Below the pieces are notes generated by a model. That model saw only the letters and a program-made list of their open reading frames with translations, searched no databases and was not told the DNA's origin. Positions 17,935 to 26,865 of a stretch of 64,000 nt of DNA are shown here, piece by piece (the first letter of the stretch is position 1; every line of letters starts with the position of its first letter). Source of the stretch: Dyadobacter sp. CY356. GTDB lineage: Bacteria; Bacteroidota; Bacteroidia; Cytophagales; Spirosomataceae. The position numbers and the translations under genes were made by a program. The stretch covers positions 124,001-188,000 of the forward strand of contig NZ_JAJTSZ010000006.1 of assembly GCF_021440195.1 (NCBI RefSeq), in the 5' to 3' direction.

Positions 17935-19716
17935 TTGAAAAAGTCAAATTTCAACAAATTCCCGCAGGTGAAAATTACCGGACACCAGGCCATTACCGGC
18001 TGGGAAGAATTATCGAAAACTATTCAGGAAAAAATAAAATCCTTAAATGTTAAAAAAACAGTTGTGGTCCTGGATACTTATCACGGTGTTTATCTTGATG
18101 AAATTTTAGCCGGACTGGCAATCAGAAAAACAAAAGCAACCGTTTTTGAAGTTTCAAAAGCATATCTGGATACTGAAAAACTGGAAGAATTGCTATATCC
18201 ATTTGTTACCGATGATCCCGTCTTTGGATTTGTAACCACACTCGATCTGTCCGCCTTTTTTGATACTGAAAAAGTGGCAGCGATGCAAAAAGATATTCAG
18301 GAGATGCAGGAAGGAACCATTCTGGTCGCCGGAACTGGCGCTGCGCTTGTAGTTCCTGATGCTGATATTTTGATTTATGCAGATATGCCGAGATGGGAAA
18401 TTCAGCTTCGTTTCAGAAAAAATAAAATTAATAATCTCGGAGCAGATAATGCCGATGAAGCCTTTTCGTATCAATATAAAAGAGCCTTTTTCGTCGACTG
18501 GAAAATTTGTGATCATCATAAAAAAACGTTGATGAATCATTGGGATTTTGTAATCGATACAACCATTGAAAATCATCCCAAAATGGTAACCGGAGCGGCC
18601 ATGACTAATGCACTTGCAAAAACCATTGAACAGCCCTTTCGTGTTGTCCCTTTTTTTGATCCGGGCCCTTGGGGCGGACAGTGGCTGAAGGAAGTTGTAG
18701 ATCTGGACCGGACGGCGCAAAATTATGCCTGGGGATTTGATTGTGTCCCCGAAGAAAACAGTCTTGTTTTTGATTTTGAGGGTGTGCATTTTGAGATCCC
18801 CTCTATCAATCTCATATTTACACATCCGGCACGTCTGCTTGGTAAAGAAGTTTACGATGCCTTTGGCGCAGAATTCCCAATCCGTTTTGATTTTCTGGAT
18901 ACCATGGAAGGTGGTAATCTGAGTTTGCAGGTTCATCCGATGCATCAGTATATCAAAGAAAAGTTCGGTATGGGATATACGCAGAACGAAAGTTACTATT
19001 TCCTTGACGCTAAGGACGATGGTTTTGTGTATTTAGGGCTGAAGGAAAATATCAATCCTGAACAAACGCTCGGAGAACTTAAAACTGCTCAGGAAGGTGA
19101 AGCAGATTTTGATGCAGATAAATTTGTCCAGAAATGGCCGGTAAAAAAACATGACCATATCCTGATTCCGGCCGGAACCGTTCATTGTTCGGGCGCAGAC
19201 ACGGTTGTTCTCGAAATCAGTGCAACGCCTTTTATTTTCACTTTCAAATTATGGGATTGGGGACGCATGGGGCTGGATGGAAAACCCCGCCCTATTTCCC
19301 TGGAACATGGAAAAAATAATATCCAGTGGAACAGAACTACGGAATGGGCTAAAAAACATCTGATCAACCAGGTTGAAAATATAGCTTCCGGCAATGGCTG
19401 GCGTGAAGAAAGAACGGGACTTGATGCTGAATCTTTTATTGAAACAAGAAGACATTGGTTTACGAAAAAAGTGGAGCATAATACAGAAGGAATTGTAAAC
19501 GTGCTTAACCTGATTTCCGGCAGAGAAGTTATTGTTGAAAGTCCGTCTGATGCTTTTGAGCCATTTATTATTCATTACGCTGAAACATTTATCGTCCCTG
19601 CCAGCGTGGGCGCATATACCATTACACCGCATGGCGAAAGTGCCGGACATGAATGTGCAACGATCAAAGCGAGCATCCGGACCAATAATCTCAAAGAAGA
19701 TTACAAAATCAACTAA
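17935..19716 (+). CDS. Mannose-6-phosphate isomerase, class I, with an N-terminal kinase-like domain
   Basis: The C-terminal half (about residue 290 onward) is a cupin-type class I phosphomannose isomerase. Visible zinc ligands are Gln and His in NLSLQVHPMHQ, Glu in QNESYYFLD, and His in PAGTVHCSG. The first 280 residues form another domain (VVVLDTYHGVYLDEIL, then TILVAGTGAALVVPDADILIYADMPRWEIQLRFRK). It resembles the nucleoside-kinase-like region found in other long Bacteroidota isomerases, but I see no complete P-loop. The start is probably the TTG at 17935, just after the kinase stop; a further TTG lies at 17899. It converts mannose-6-phosphate to fructose-6-phosphate. Confidence 0.88.
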   Translation: MKKSNFNKFPQVKITGHQAITGWEELSKTIQEKIKSLNVKKTVVVLDTYHGVYLDEILAGLAIRKTKATVFEVSKAYLDTEKLEELLYPFVTDDPVFGFVTTLDLSAFFDTEKVAAMQKDIQEMQEGTILVAGTGAALVVPDADILIYADMPRWEIQLRFRKNKINNLGADNADEAFSYQYKRAFFVDWKICDHHKKTLMNHWDFVIDTTIENHPKMVTGAAMTNALAKTIEQPFRVVPFFDPGPWGGQWLKEVVDLDRTAQNYAWGFDCVPEENSLVFDFEGVHFEIPSINLIFTHPARLLGKEVYDAFGAEFPIRFDFLDTMEGGNLSLQVHPMHQYIKEKFGMGYTQNESYYFLDAKDDGFVYLGLKENINPEQTLGELKTAQEGEADFDADKFVQKWPVKKHDHILIPAGTVHCSGADTVVLEISATPFIFTFKLWDWGRMGLDGKPRPISLEHGKNNIQWNRTTEWAKKHLINQVENIASGNGWREERTGLDAESFIETRRHWFTKKVEHNTEGIVNVLNLISGREVIVESPSDAFEPFIIHYAETFIVPASVGAYTITPHGESAGHECATIKASIRTNNLKEDYKIN

Positions 19717-19718
19717 TC

Positions 19719-21068
19719 ATGGAAGATCAGGGCAGCGTATTTTTTCTATATAAAATCACCCTGGTGGCAGCTGTGGGCGGTCTGTTGTTTGGTTACGATA
19801 CGGCGGTCATTGCAGGCGCAATCGGATTTTTGCAGATTAAGTTTGATCTGTCACCATCCATGGTCGGCTGGGTTGCTTCCTGTGCACTGATCGGCTGCAT
19901 TTTTGGTGCCTTATTTGCCGGTGGGCTCAGCGACTGGTTGGGAAGAAAAAAGATCCTGATTCTCTCCGCTCTTCTATTTGGCATATCTTCCCTCGGCATT
20001 GCGATTCCATCCGATCTAAACTGGTTTGTTTTTTTTCGGATTGTTGGCGGTTTGGGTATCGGAATCGCTTCCATGCTTGCGCCTATGTATATCACAGAAA
20101 TTGCTCCGGCTGAAAAACGTGGCAGACTGGTATCCATTAACCAGCTCGGGATCGTAACCGGAATTTTGCTGATCTATTTTGTAAATGCGTCAATCGCCGG
20201 ACTTTATGATGAAAGCTGGAATGTTGAAACCGGCTGGCGATGGATGTTCGGTTCCGGAATTTTCCCTTCTGTGATATTTCTTATTTTACTCTTTTTTGTA
20301 CCTGAAAGTCCACGATGGCTGGCTAAAAAAGGCCGGAATGTGAAAGCTCTTTTAATCCTGACAAAAATAAACGGACCGGAGAAAGCCGGATTTGAACTTG
20401 TGGAAATCAACCAAAATTTAAATACAGAATCGGTTTCGTTCTCCGAAATTTTTAAACCAGGAATCAGAAAAGCGTTGGTTGCCGGAATTATCCTGGCTAT
20501 GTTTTCTCAAATCACGGGGATTAATGCTATCATGTATTATGCGCCGGAAATTTTCAAATCCACCGGCGACGGCTCTGATTCGGCCCTGCTTCAAACAATC
20601 CTGGTTGGTATCGTTAATTTCCTGTTTACTATCGTTGCAATAAAATACGTTGATAAAGTGGGAAGAAAGAATTTATTGCTGGCGGGCTCTGCCGGAATGA
20701 CGGTTTGCCTGGCATTGATCGGCGGCGCATTTTATCTGGAATTAGCTAAGGGTTATCTCGTGTTGATCTCGATTTTGGCATACATTTCCTTTTTTGCACT
20801 ATCACTTGGGCCGCTGACTTTTGTTGTGATAGCAGAAATATTCCCAAACCGGACACGTGGGCGCGCCATGTCCATCTGCGTTTTTGCTCTTTGGATATTT
20901 GTATTTATCGTTTCCCAATGTTTTCCCATACTGCTTCAATCGATAGGAAATGCGTTTACTTTCTGGATTTTTATGCTGATGTCTGCCGGTGCCTTTGTCT
21001 TCGTCTGGAAATTTATTCCGGAAACAAAAGAGAAAGCGCTGGAAGAAATGGAGAAACTCTGGCTTTAA
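19719..21068 (+). CDS. Sugar-porter MFS transporter
   Basis: The protein is 449 residues with twelve predicted membrane segments. Sugar-porter signatures are present: GYDTAVIAGA in helix 1, the loop motif GGLSDWLGRKK, PESPRWL after helix 6, QITGINAIMYYAPEI in helix 7, and a C-terminal PETKEKALEEME. It follows the isomerase gene by two bases, so it is the last gene of the operon. By context it imports mannose, or a hexose released from mannosides, as a proton symporter in the inner membrane. Confidence 0.93.
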   Translation: MEDQGSVFFLYKITLVAAVGGLLFGYDTAVIAGAIGFLQIKFDLSPSMVGWVASCALIGCIFGALFAGGLSDWLGRKKILILSALLFGISSLGIAIPSDLNWFVFFRIVGGLGIGIASMLAPMYITEIAPAEKRGRLVSINQLGIVTGILLIYFVNASIAGLYDESWNVETGWRWMFGSGIFPSVIFLILLFFVPESPRWLAKKGRNVKALLILTKINGPEKAGFELVEINQNLNTESVSFSEIFKPGIRKALVAGIILAMFSQITGINAIMYYAPEIFKSTGDGSDSALLQTILVGIVNFLFTIVAIKYVDKVGRKNLLLAGSAGMTVCLALIGGAFYLELAKGYLVLISILAYISFFALSLGPLTFVVIAEIFPNRTRGRAMSICVFALWIFVFIVSQCFPILLQSIGNAFTFWIFMLMSAGAFVFVWKFIPETKEKALEEMEKLWL

Positions 21069-21110
21069 AATTTCATCCGGTGCGGTTTCTGAACTGCACC
21101 GGATGAAATT
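21069..21110. terminator. Bidirectional terminator after the mannoside operon
   Basis: AATTTCATCCGGTGC (21069-21083) is perfectly complementary to 21096-21110, with a 12-base loop. It lies between two convergent genes. Confidence 0.8.
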
Positions 21111-21116
21111 GATAAC

Positions 21117-21566
21117 TTACTGCTCAGCTAATTCTTTAATTTTCTCCATAGCCTTATCCCAGGCCGACGACATCATCTCGAAATATTCCTGAGCTATATC
21201 AAGTTCCACTTCAAGATAGGTCCCCCCATCGACTTCTGATATTTTATAAGTTTCACGACCGCCTTTCATCTGGTTTGCCATTTCGCTTTCATAATCCTCT
21301 ACACCGCCTTCCAGTACTCCTTTATATTCAATGGAAAGTAACTGATTGGGTTGATTTGCAACGATTTCTCCTATCAAACCACTTTCATTGTTATCCTTAA
21401 AAAGCGCTTTGCTACCTAATTGCCAATCGGTTACCGCGTAACAGCCGACTGCAAATTCGTTATACCAAATCCGGATATATGGATCTGTAAACAATACGTC
21501 CCAGACTTTTTCTTTGGGCGCTTTAATCAATATTGATTTTTGGATTAATGATTTTGTAGTTTCCAT
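21117..21566 (-). CDS. SRPBCC-domain protein (AHSA1-like)
   Basis: The 149-residue protein has the START-like/AHSA1 opening (IQKSILIKAPKEKVWDVLFTDPYIRIWY) and ends with the long C-terminal helix (SSAWDKAMEKIKELAEQ). Members form a hydrophobic cavity for lipids or other small molecules. Many are Hsp90 co-factor-like or stress-related proteins of unknown ligand. It is divergent from the GlxA-type regulator gene, which may control it. Confidence 0.85.
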   Translation of the reverse strand: METTKSLIQKSILIKAPKEKVWDVLFTDPYIRIWYNEFAVGCYAVTDWQLGSKALFKDNNESGLIGEIVANQPNQLLSIEYKGVLEGGVEDYESEMANQMKGGRETYKISEVDGGTYLEVELDIAQEYFEMMSSAWDKAMEKIKELAEQ

Positions 21567-21707
21567 AGGTTTTGAATTTACTCAGTGAAATTGATTTACT
21601 AAATTCATTGATATCACAAACTTAACATCTTATCAAAAAATACAGGTGGTGTAATCAAGACTATATCAGGGGTTGATTGCGACAGATTTTCGTTCTATTT
21701 TTGAAAT

Positions 21708-22691
21708 ATGAAACACATAGCTATTCTCGTTCCCAAAGGTGCTACGGCGTTGAGCTGTATCGAAGGCCCGTTCAACATGTTTACCAAAATCAATGAGTTT
21801 CTGGAAAGCAAAGGAAAACCTGCCTTATTTGACGTAAAGCTTGTCGGACTTTCCAAAGAGCCGGAAATTTATGACCGGCTTTTCCGTGTATATCCGGATG
21901 CCGCCATTAACGAAATCCAAAAAACAGATCTGATCATCATACCGGCTGTTAACGGGAACAGAGAAGCGGTGATAGAAGCCAATAAGGATTTTTTTCCATG
22001 GATTGTGCAGCAGTACGAAAAAGGCTCCGAACTTGCCAGTCTTTGTGTCGGCGCATTTTTGCTGGCTTCCACTGGTTTGTTGAAAGGTAAAAAATGCGCA
22101 ACACACTGGGTTGCCGAAAATGATTTTAGAAGAATGTTCCCGGATGTGGACCTGGTCGCGGATAAAATTATTACAGACGAAAACGGGATTTATTCCAGCG
22201 GCGGTGCCAATTCCTATTGGAACCTGCTTTTATATTTACTGGAAAAATATACCGATAGAAATATGGCCATCCTGGCTTCGAAATATTTTGAGATAGAAAT
22301 GGACCGAAAAAGCCAGTCGCCGTTTATCATGTTCAACGGCCAAAGCGAACATCAGGACGAACCGATAAAAAAAGCACAGGAATTTATTGAGATGAATTTT
22401 CAGGACAAGATCACCGTCGACCAGCTATCTTCCATGTTTGCGATCGGGAGGAGAAGTCTGGAACGGAGGTTTAAAAAAGCAACATGTAATACTGTTTCAG
22501 AATATATCCAGCGCGTAAAAATCGAAGCGGCCAAAAAGAGTTTGGAAGGAAGCCGGAAGAATATCAGCGAAGTAATGAACGATGTCGGTTATTCGGATAC
22601 CAAAGCATTCAGGACCACCTTCAAAAAAATAACCGGCCTTTCTCCGGTTGGTTATAAAAACAGATATAACAGAGATATGGTGAAACTGTAA
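21708..22691 (+). CDS. GlxA-type regulator: DJ-1/PfpI domain plus AraC helix-turn-helix
   Basis: The N-terminal 190 residues form a DJ-1/PfpI amidotransferase-like domain. Its nucleophile elbow is recognisable (SLCVGAFLLASTGLLKGKKCATHW, Cys near residue 116). The last 100 residues are an AraC-type DNA-binding domain (KITVDQLSSMFAIGRRSLERRFKK, then ISEVMNDVGYSDTKAFRTTFKKITGLSP). Such regulators sense metabolites through the non-enzymatic DJ-1 domain. It is divergently placed from the SRPBCC gene at 21117-21566. Confidence 0.92.
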   Translation: MKHIAILVPKGATALSCIEGPFNMFTKINEFLESKGKPALFDVKLVGLSKEPEIYDRLFRVYPDAAINEIQKTDLIIIPAVNGNREAVIEANKDFFPWIVQQYEKGSELASLCVGAFLLASTGLLKGKKCATHWVAENDFRRMFPDVDLVADKIITDENGIYSSGGANSYWNLLLYLLEKYTDRNMAILASKYFEIEMDRKSQSPFIMFNGQSEHQDEPIKKAQEFIEMNFQDKITVDQLSSMFAIGRRSLERRFKKATCNTVSEYIQRVKIEAAKKSLEGSRKNISEVMNDVGYSDTKAFRTTFKKITGLSPVGYKNRYNRDMVKL

Positions 22692-22696
22692 GCAGA

Positions 22697-22954
22697 TTAT
22701 TTCACCAATAGAATTTCCTCTATTGGTGAAAGCTCATTTTCCTGCAAAATTTCCGCTTCGTATTTGAAATATTTCAGAAGACCAATGATCAGGGAAGGTT
22801 GTATGATACCGGAATCAAAACATACGCGCAAGATTTTGTCACAATCTTCCAGATCAAAATTAGCCTGATAACCGATAAAAGTTAAATGAATCTGATCCAG
22901 CAGCATGTTGGCAACTTCATGGTCAGTAACGTTGGTTTTAAAAACTTCTATCAT
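22697..22954 (-). CDS. Small HMA-fold-like protein, conserved in Bacteroidota
   Basis: The 85-residue protein looks like a ferredoxin-like (heavy-metal-associated) fold: IEVFKTNV strand, helix, FDLEDCDKILRVCF, helix, LLKYFKYEAEIL. It lacks the CxxC metal motif, so metal binding is unlikely. I recognise it as a common Bacteroidota type without known function. It lies downstream of, and probably in one transcript with, the 2'-5' RNA ligase-like gene. Its last codons overlap a terminator hairpin. Confidence 0.75.
   Translation of the reverse strand: MIEVFKTNVTDHEVANMLLDQIHLTFIGYQANFDLEDCDKILRVCFDSGIIQPSLIIGLLKYFKYEAEILQENELSPIEEILLVK
22700..22731. terminator. Terminator hairpin between convergent genes
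   Basis: TTTCACCAATAGA (22700-22712) pairs perfectly with TCTATTGGTGAAA (22719-22731). It sits inside the 3' end of the HMA-like gene and just after the GlxA-type gene, so it can stop transcription from both sides. Confidence 0.7.
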
Positions 22955-22978
22955 AGGGGTGACTTTTAGTTTTAACTT

Positions 22979-23572
22979 TTAATCCGCCTGACTTCCCAAA
23001 TTCAGTATCCCCACCTCCTCATATTTTTCATTACTGTCTTTCGGCCTCCTAAGCAATGTAAGTTGCGTACAGCGGAAAGTCCCGGAATAATTCAACGCAT
23101 TTAATTGATTACGAACAGATTCCTGATCAACAAGGTAAACCGTGCGCATGATTGTCAGATGCAGACCTTTCATTTTACCACAACGATAAATGGATTGAAT
23201 TAAGCCATACAAATTTTTCAATTCGTCAGATTCCACAACGGTCAATATAATCGCCTGGCCCCTTGGTCCTTTACTGAAAATGTCAAACCCGTTTATTTCA
23301 ACCTCAATTGGTTGCACATCGAGCAGTGCTTTTTGCAAGGTACTCAACACCACATCTTTTCCAGCCTTTTGTTTAAAGGACAAAAATGAAACATGCGGCC
23401 GGAAATACTTTTGCTTGTCAGGCCCCACGATAAGTTCTGTTTTCTGCCTCAGTTCAACAGCGTTTTCCTCTATGTATTTTGATATAGATAGAAATATTTC
23501 GTACTCATATGTCAGCGGTTTATCAAAATCAGGAGTTGCAAATAATCCTGTTTGTCCGTTGTCTTTTGCCAT
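22979..23572 (-). CDS. 2'-5' RNA ligase / cyclic phosphodiesterase superfamily protein
   Basis: The two HxS/T motifs of the 2H phosphoesterase fold are present: H60-V-S62 (RPHVSF) and H138-L-T140 (GLHLTIMR). At 197 residues it has the family's usual length. The superfamily includes RNA ligases and cyclic-nucleotide phosphodiesterases acting on RNA ends or ADP-ribose derivatives. The substrate cannot be assigned here. It is followed 24 bases later by the HMA-like gene on the same strand. Confidence 0.85.
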   Translation of the reverse strand: MAKDNGQTGLFATPDFDKPLTYEYEIFLSISKYIEENAVELRQKTELIVGPDKQKYFRPHVSFLSFKQKAGKDVVLSTLQKALLDVQPIEVEINGFDIFSKGPRGQAIILTVVESDELKNLYGLIQSIYRCGKMKGLHLTIMRTVYLVDQESVRNQLNALNYSGTFRCTQLTLLRRPKDSNEKYEEVGILNLGSQAD

Positions 23573-23693
23573 TTTTTAAAAATAAGTTTCTATAAATGAT
23601 AAGGATAGTTCAGGGTCTTCCATGATCGGTTCACAAGGTAACCCGTTAAATAAAAAAACACTAAACTACCCTCGTTATACGAAGCTTTTCTTA

Positions 23694-24071
23694 TCATTTC
23701 ATGACAAACAATGCTGCATAACTTTTGCGATAATACCAGGCAATAAACAAATTACCTGCCAACATAAAAATTGCAATCGGTATACCTTCCGGTGCCAAAA
23801 ATACGTGCACCAGAAAAATGTTTATCGTTATCGGGAAAATTACAATAGCCGTCAGCGGAATAAACAATCCAGCCACCAGAAGGACTCCTGCAATAAGCTC
23901 CACAGCTTTTAAAAATGGCATAAAATAACCTGATGCCGTCAAACCTTCATTAAAAAGTTTCATAGGACCGCTTAGTTCCTGCGGCGGAATAAGTTTGAAA
24001 AAGTAGGCGATGGATGCAAAGAGGAACATTAAACCCATTAATACACGTACAATGATGACTGCAATTTTCAT
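23694..24071 (-). CDS. DoxX-family membrane protein
   Basis: This 125-residue protein has four hydrophobic segments and the DoxX signature (RVLMGLMFLFASIAYFFKLIP, then FLKAVELIAGVLLVAGLFIPL). DoxX-type proteins are small inner-membrane proteins with suggested roles in redox or sulfur metabolism. This one has no clear partner. It stands in a run of small minus-strand genes. Confidence 0.88.
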   Translation of the reverse strand: MKIAVIIVRVLMGLMFLFASIAYFFKLIPPQELSGPMKLFNEGLTASGYFMPFLKAVELIAGVLLVAGLFIPLTAIVIFPITINIFLVHVFLAPEGIPIAIFMLAGNLFIAWYYRKSYAALFVMK

Positions 24072-24156
24072 GTTTTTGTTCGTAAGGTTGAGAGAGGAAT
24101 TTGTTTGGAAAGCCTGGCAGGCGATTTTTTGACCCTAATATAAATAATTTCCGGTC

Positions 24157-24561
24157 TTAATCCTGAAACGCAGCCGGATCCATCCAGGATACTTCCCACA
24201 AATGTCCGTCCAGATCCGCAAAACTATGTCCATACATAAATCCCTGATCCTGAATATCATCCCGCGCTACTCCACCTGCTTCCACAGCCAGATTAACGAC
24301 TTTATCCACTTCTTCCCTGCTTTCTGCCGACAACACAATGCAAGACTGGGCATATTTCCTGGTATCAGGTATTTCCATCTGGCTTAATTCTTTGAAAAAA
24401 GATTCTGCTATAAACATCACGTAAATATTGTCGGCGATGATCATCGTAGCAGCATTTTCACTGGAAAACTTCGCATTAAAAGTGTAACCCAGTTTTGTAA
24501 AAAACGCCTCGGATCTGGCCGGGTCCTTTACGGCCATGTTGACGAAAATGTGATTTGTCAT
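24157..24561 (-). CDS. VOC-family (glyoxalase-like) protein
   Basis: It has the paired beta-alpha-beta-beta-beta modules of the vicinal-oxygen-chelate fold (HIFVNMAVKDPARSEAFFTKLGYTF, later GFMYGHSFADLDGHLWEVSWMDP). The metal-binding positions of true glyoxalases are only partly kept. I start at the ATG at 24561 (MTNHIFVN). A longer frame begins with TTG at 24627 but would overlap the next gene upstream. The function is probably small-molecule binding or resistance and is not certain. Confidence 0.85.
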   Translation of the reverse strand: MTNHIFVNMAVKDPARSEAFFTKLGYTFNAKFSSENAATMIIADNIYVMFIAESFFKELSQMEIPDTRKYAQSCIVLSAESREEVDKVVNLAVEAGGVARDDIQDQGFMYGHSFADLDGHLWEVSWMDPAAFQD

Positions 24562-24613
24562 GTGAATTAAAACGTTGGATTTGAAATAGAAATATTTGTA
24601 AGGTCTGCCTGTG

Positions 24614-25147
24614 TTATTGTTTTTCAATGATCCCTTTCAGGAGTAAAAGACTTTTTTCCATGTCACCGCCCAAAAGTTTTCCGGTAAATAAATTGGTAAT
24701 ATTCATCGGATATTTGCTGGCACCGGCCATTTTCCATGTCAGTTTTGTCTGGTTTCCGGAAAGCGGTTCTGTTATCATTTGCGTTTGGGCTATGCCTTCA
24801 AATGGTTTTTCAAAATGGATTTCGAGATCCACCTCCCTGCCTTCATGAAGCGCTTTAATTTCCTGTTCACCTTTTCCGGCTTTTTCCTTTCCCTCCCAGG
24901 CATAGACAAACCCGACGGTACCATCCATTCCACTGAACCGCTTCTCGATGGTTTTGTCCATCATGACCCAAACATTATAATGATCCTGATTTTTAACAAG
25001 TTTAATATAATCATAAACCTCTTGCTTCGGTTTATCAATCGTAATTTCCCTTTCGATTGTGTATTCTTTGCTAACAAATAAAGCGACGATCAGCACTAGT
25101 GCAATAATTACTGCAATACCGATTAGAATAATTTTGATAACGTTCAT
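24614..25147 (-). CDS. Membrane-anchored SRPBCC-family protein
   Basis: The ATG at 25147 gives a protein with an N-terminal membrane helix (IKIILIGIAVIIALVLIVALFV). A polyketide-cyclase/SRPBCC domain follows (TIEREITIDKPKQEVYDYIKLVKNQDHYNVW, ending LLLLKGIIEKQ). The domain would face the periplasm or cytoplasm with a ligand cavity. No partner is evident. Confidence 0.85.
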   Translation of the reverse strand: MNVIKIILIGIAVIIALVLIVALFVSKEYTIEREITIDKPKQEVYDYIKLVKNQDHYNVWVMMDKTIEKRFSGMDGTVGFVYAWEGKEKAGKGEQEIKALHEGREVDLEIHFEKPFEGIAQTQMITEPLSGNQTKLTWKMAGASKYPMNITNLFTGKLLGGDMEKSLLLLKGIIEKQ

Positions 25148-25248
25148 TTTTGCCAGGGTATAAGTGAGTGACACTACAAATGTAATGTCACCGTTATGAT
25201 AAAAAAGGGGGCAAACACGGCAAACTTGGGGGTGGATTCCGCCAAAGA

Positions 25249-25665
25249 TTATTGTCCGCTCTGTTTGTCATAAAATACCGACCAATACATACCAAATTTG
25301 TCAACCAGCGACCCCATGCGGCCGGCAAAAAAATCTTCCAGCGGATGGGTTACGTTTCCATTCGCTGACAATGCCGAGAAATAATTGTTCATCTGCTCTT
25401 CACTGTCGCACGTGATCGTCAGCGAAACATTATTGCCTTTCACCATTCCATCCGGGCCGACCATGTCTGTCGCCATGAATACCATGTCACCCTTTGCCAG
25501 GCTTGCATGTAAAATATTCTTTTGCAATGCAGGGGGGAAATTTTCTGCCATCGGAGAATCCTCGATTACAATAAATTCCAGTTCCCCGCCCAGACATTCC
25601 TGATAAAATGTCATTGCTTCACGGCATTTGCCGGCGAAAGTAAGGTACGCGTTAATTTGTGCCAT
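25249..25665 (-). CDS. PhnB-type VOC protein
   Basis: The protein shows the PhnB/YjdN layout. It opens INAYLTFAGKCREAMTFYQECLGGEL, has a middle MAENFPPALQKNILHASLAKGDMVFMATD, and ends SLVDKFGMYWSVFYD. PhnB proteins belong to the glyoxalase/bleomycin-resistance fold but have no proven enzymatic activity. It sits with other SRPBCC and VOC genes on the same strand. Confidence 0.88.
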   Translation of the reverse strand: MAQINAYLTFAGKCREAMTFYQECLGGELEFIVIEDSPMAENFPPALQKNILHASLAKGDMVFMATDMVGPDGMVKGNNVSLTITCDSEEQMNNYFSALSANGNVTHPLEDFFAGRMGSLVDKFGMYWSVFYDKQSGQ

Positions 25666-25963
25666 AATGATCTATATTTTTCTGGTTTTAGTACAACAAA
25701 TTTACCAGCACTAATTTAGAATAATGGGGTGTATAAACGACGAACTTCGTGGCAGAACACGACAAAATTGGTGATATAATCAAACTTTGATTAGGATTCC
25801 CGAATTTCCTGGCTTTGTGATGTGCAGATGAGTATGTCAACCACACCTTTTCAATTTCAAAACGTATAGTAATGATAGTTAAAACCATTTCTTATTAACT
25901 TTGAAAACCGGATGTTTCCGGCATGCCTATTTAATTCTGGTTTTAAATCCCTGAACGATTCCT

Positions 25964-26488
25964 ATGACAGACCGCAAATTTCCAATTGGCCCCTTTATAA
26001 AACAGGAAAATTACAGCAAGAAGGTACTTGAAGGCATGCTTCAAAGTATAGAAATGGCTTCAGCTCAGTACCGTGAGCTTGTCGAAAATCTTTCAGAAGA
26101 AGAACTTGCCAAAACATATCGTGACGATAGCTGGAACGTGCGGCAGATTGTGCACCATGTGAGCGACATACAGTATATTCATTATTTACGGCTTAAAAAG
26201 GCACTGACTGAGCCAGATAATAAAGAAATGGTCCTGATTGATATGAACGCCTGGGCAGCCACACCGGATTCCCTTTCTGCGCCTGTTGAGGCATCGTTGT
26301 TGTCTCTTGAAGGTACCGTGAAACGCTACGTTTTCCTGGCCAGAACATTAACAGAAGAGCAGCTGTTGATCAGTTATTACCATTCGGCACGACAAGTTTG
26401 GTTCACCCAAAAAGATGCATTAGCAATTTCTCATTGGCATATCTATCATCATTTAGGCCATTTGAACTGGGCCCTGGGCATATTCTGA
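25964..26488 (+). CDS. DinB/YfiT-like metal-dependent enzyme
   Basis: This is a four-helix DinB-superfamily protein of 174 residues with the YfiT layout. It has YRDDSWNVRQIVHHVSDIQYIHYLRLK and near the end HWHIYHHLGHLNWAL, which together provide three histidines to hold a divalent metal. YfiT/BstA relatives act as thiol transferases or metal-dependent hydrolases in stress responses. Which thiol is used cannot be told from the sequence. Confidence 0.88.
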   Translation: MTDRKFPIGPFIKQENYSKKVLEGMLQSIEMASAQYRELVENLSEEELAKTYRDDSWNVRQIVHHVSDIQYIHYLRLKKALTEPDNKEMVLIDMNAWAATPDSLSAPVEASLLSLEGTVKRYVFLARTLTEEQLLISYYHSARQVWFTQKDALAISHWHIYHHLGHLNWALGIF

Positions 26489-26508
26489 TCACCATCCCGA
26501 ATAACCTG

Positions 26509-26544
26509 ATGAAAGCTCCGGCTGCCTGGAATCCGGGCTTTCAT
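26509..26544. terminator. Bidirectional terminator between DinB-like and YciI-like genes
   Basis: ATGAAAGC (26509-26516) pairs with GCTTTCAT (26537-26544), with inner CCGG pairs. It lies between two convergent genes. Confidence 0.65.
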
Positions 26545-26571
26545 TAAGAATAAAATTAATGGTATAAAACT

Positions 26572-26865
26572 CTATTTTCCTTTCAGCAAATCTTCGAGAT
26601 CCGGGTGGAATTGCGATGTCAAAAAGTGCGTAATATCAAACTCCGCCAGTTCCAGTTTATAAAAAGGATCTTCACTGATAATTTCCCGAACCTGTTCCTC
26701 CGAATCCGCCAAAGCCAAAATAATCCCTCCCGACCGCGGCACTTTCCTGCCGGACGCTACGAATATATTTTTCTTATAATACTTTTTGAGGTACCTGACG
26801 TGCGCGGCCATGTGCTGGTCGAGTTCTTCTAGTGGGACGATGTAGGTTAAGGAGATGATGAACAT
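26572..26865 (-). CDS. YciI-like protein
   Basis: This is a 97-residue dimeric alpha-beta-barrel protein of the YciI family. It has LDQHMAAHVRYLKKYYKKNIFVASGRKVPRSGGIILALADSEEQVREIISEDPFYK. The conserved His in the first helix and the SGR segment mark the putative active site. Its function is unknown, though relatives are linked to dehydrohalogenase-like chemistry. Confidence 0.88.
   Translation of the reverse strand: MFIISLTYIVPLEELDQHMAAHVRYLKKYYKKNIFVASGRKVPRSGGIILALADSEEQVREIISEDPFYKLELAEFDITHFLTSQFHPDLEDLLKGK

Noticed and set aside
18193..18945. A 250-codon open frame antisense to the mannose-6-phosphate isomerase gene.
   Set aside because: It lies wholly inside a well-supported gene, has no recognisable domain, and its composition is that of a reversed coding frame.
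24561..24627. A longer start (TTG at 24627) for the VOC-family gene.
   Set aside because: The added residues are not family-like and would overlap the end of the SRPBCC gene; the ATG at 24561 begins with the conserved strand.
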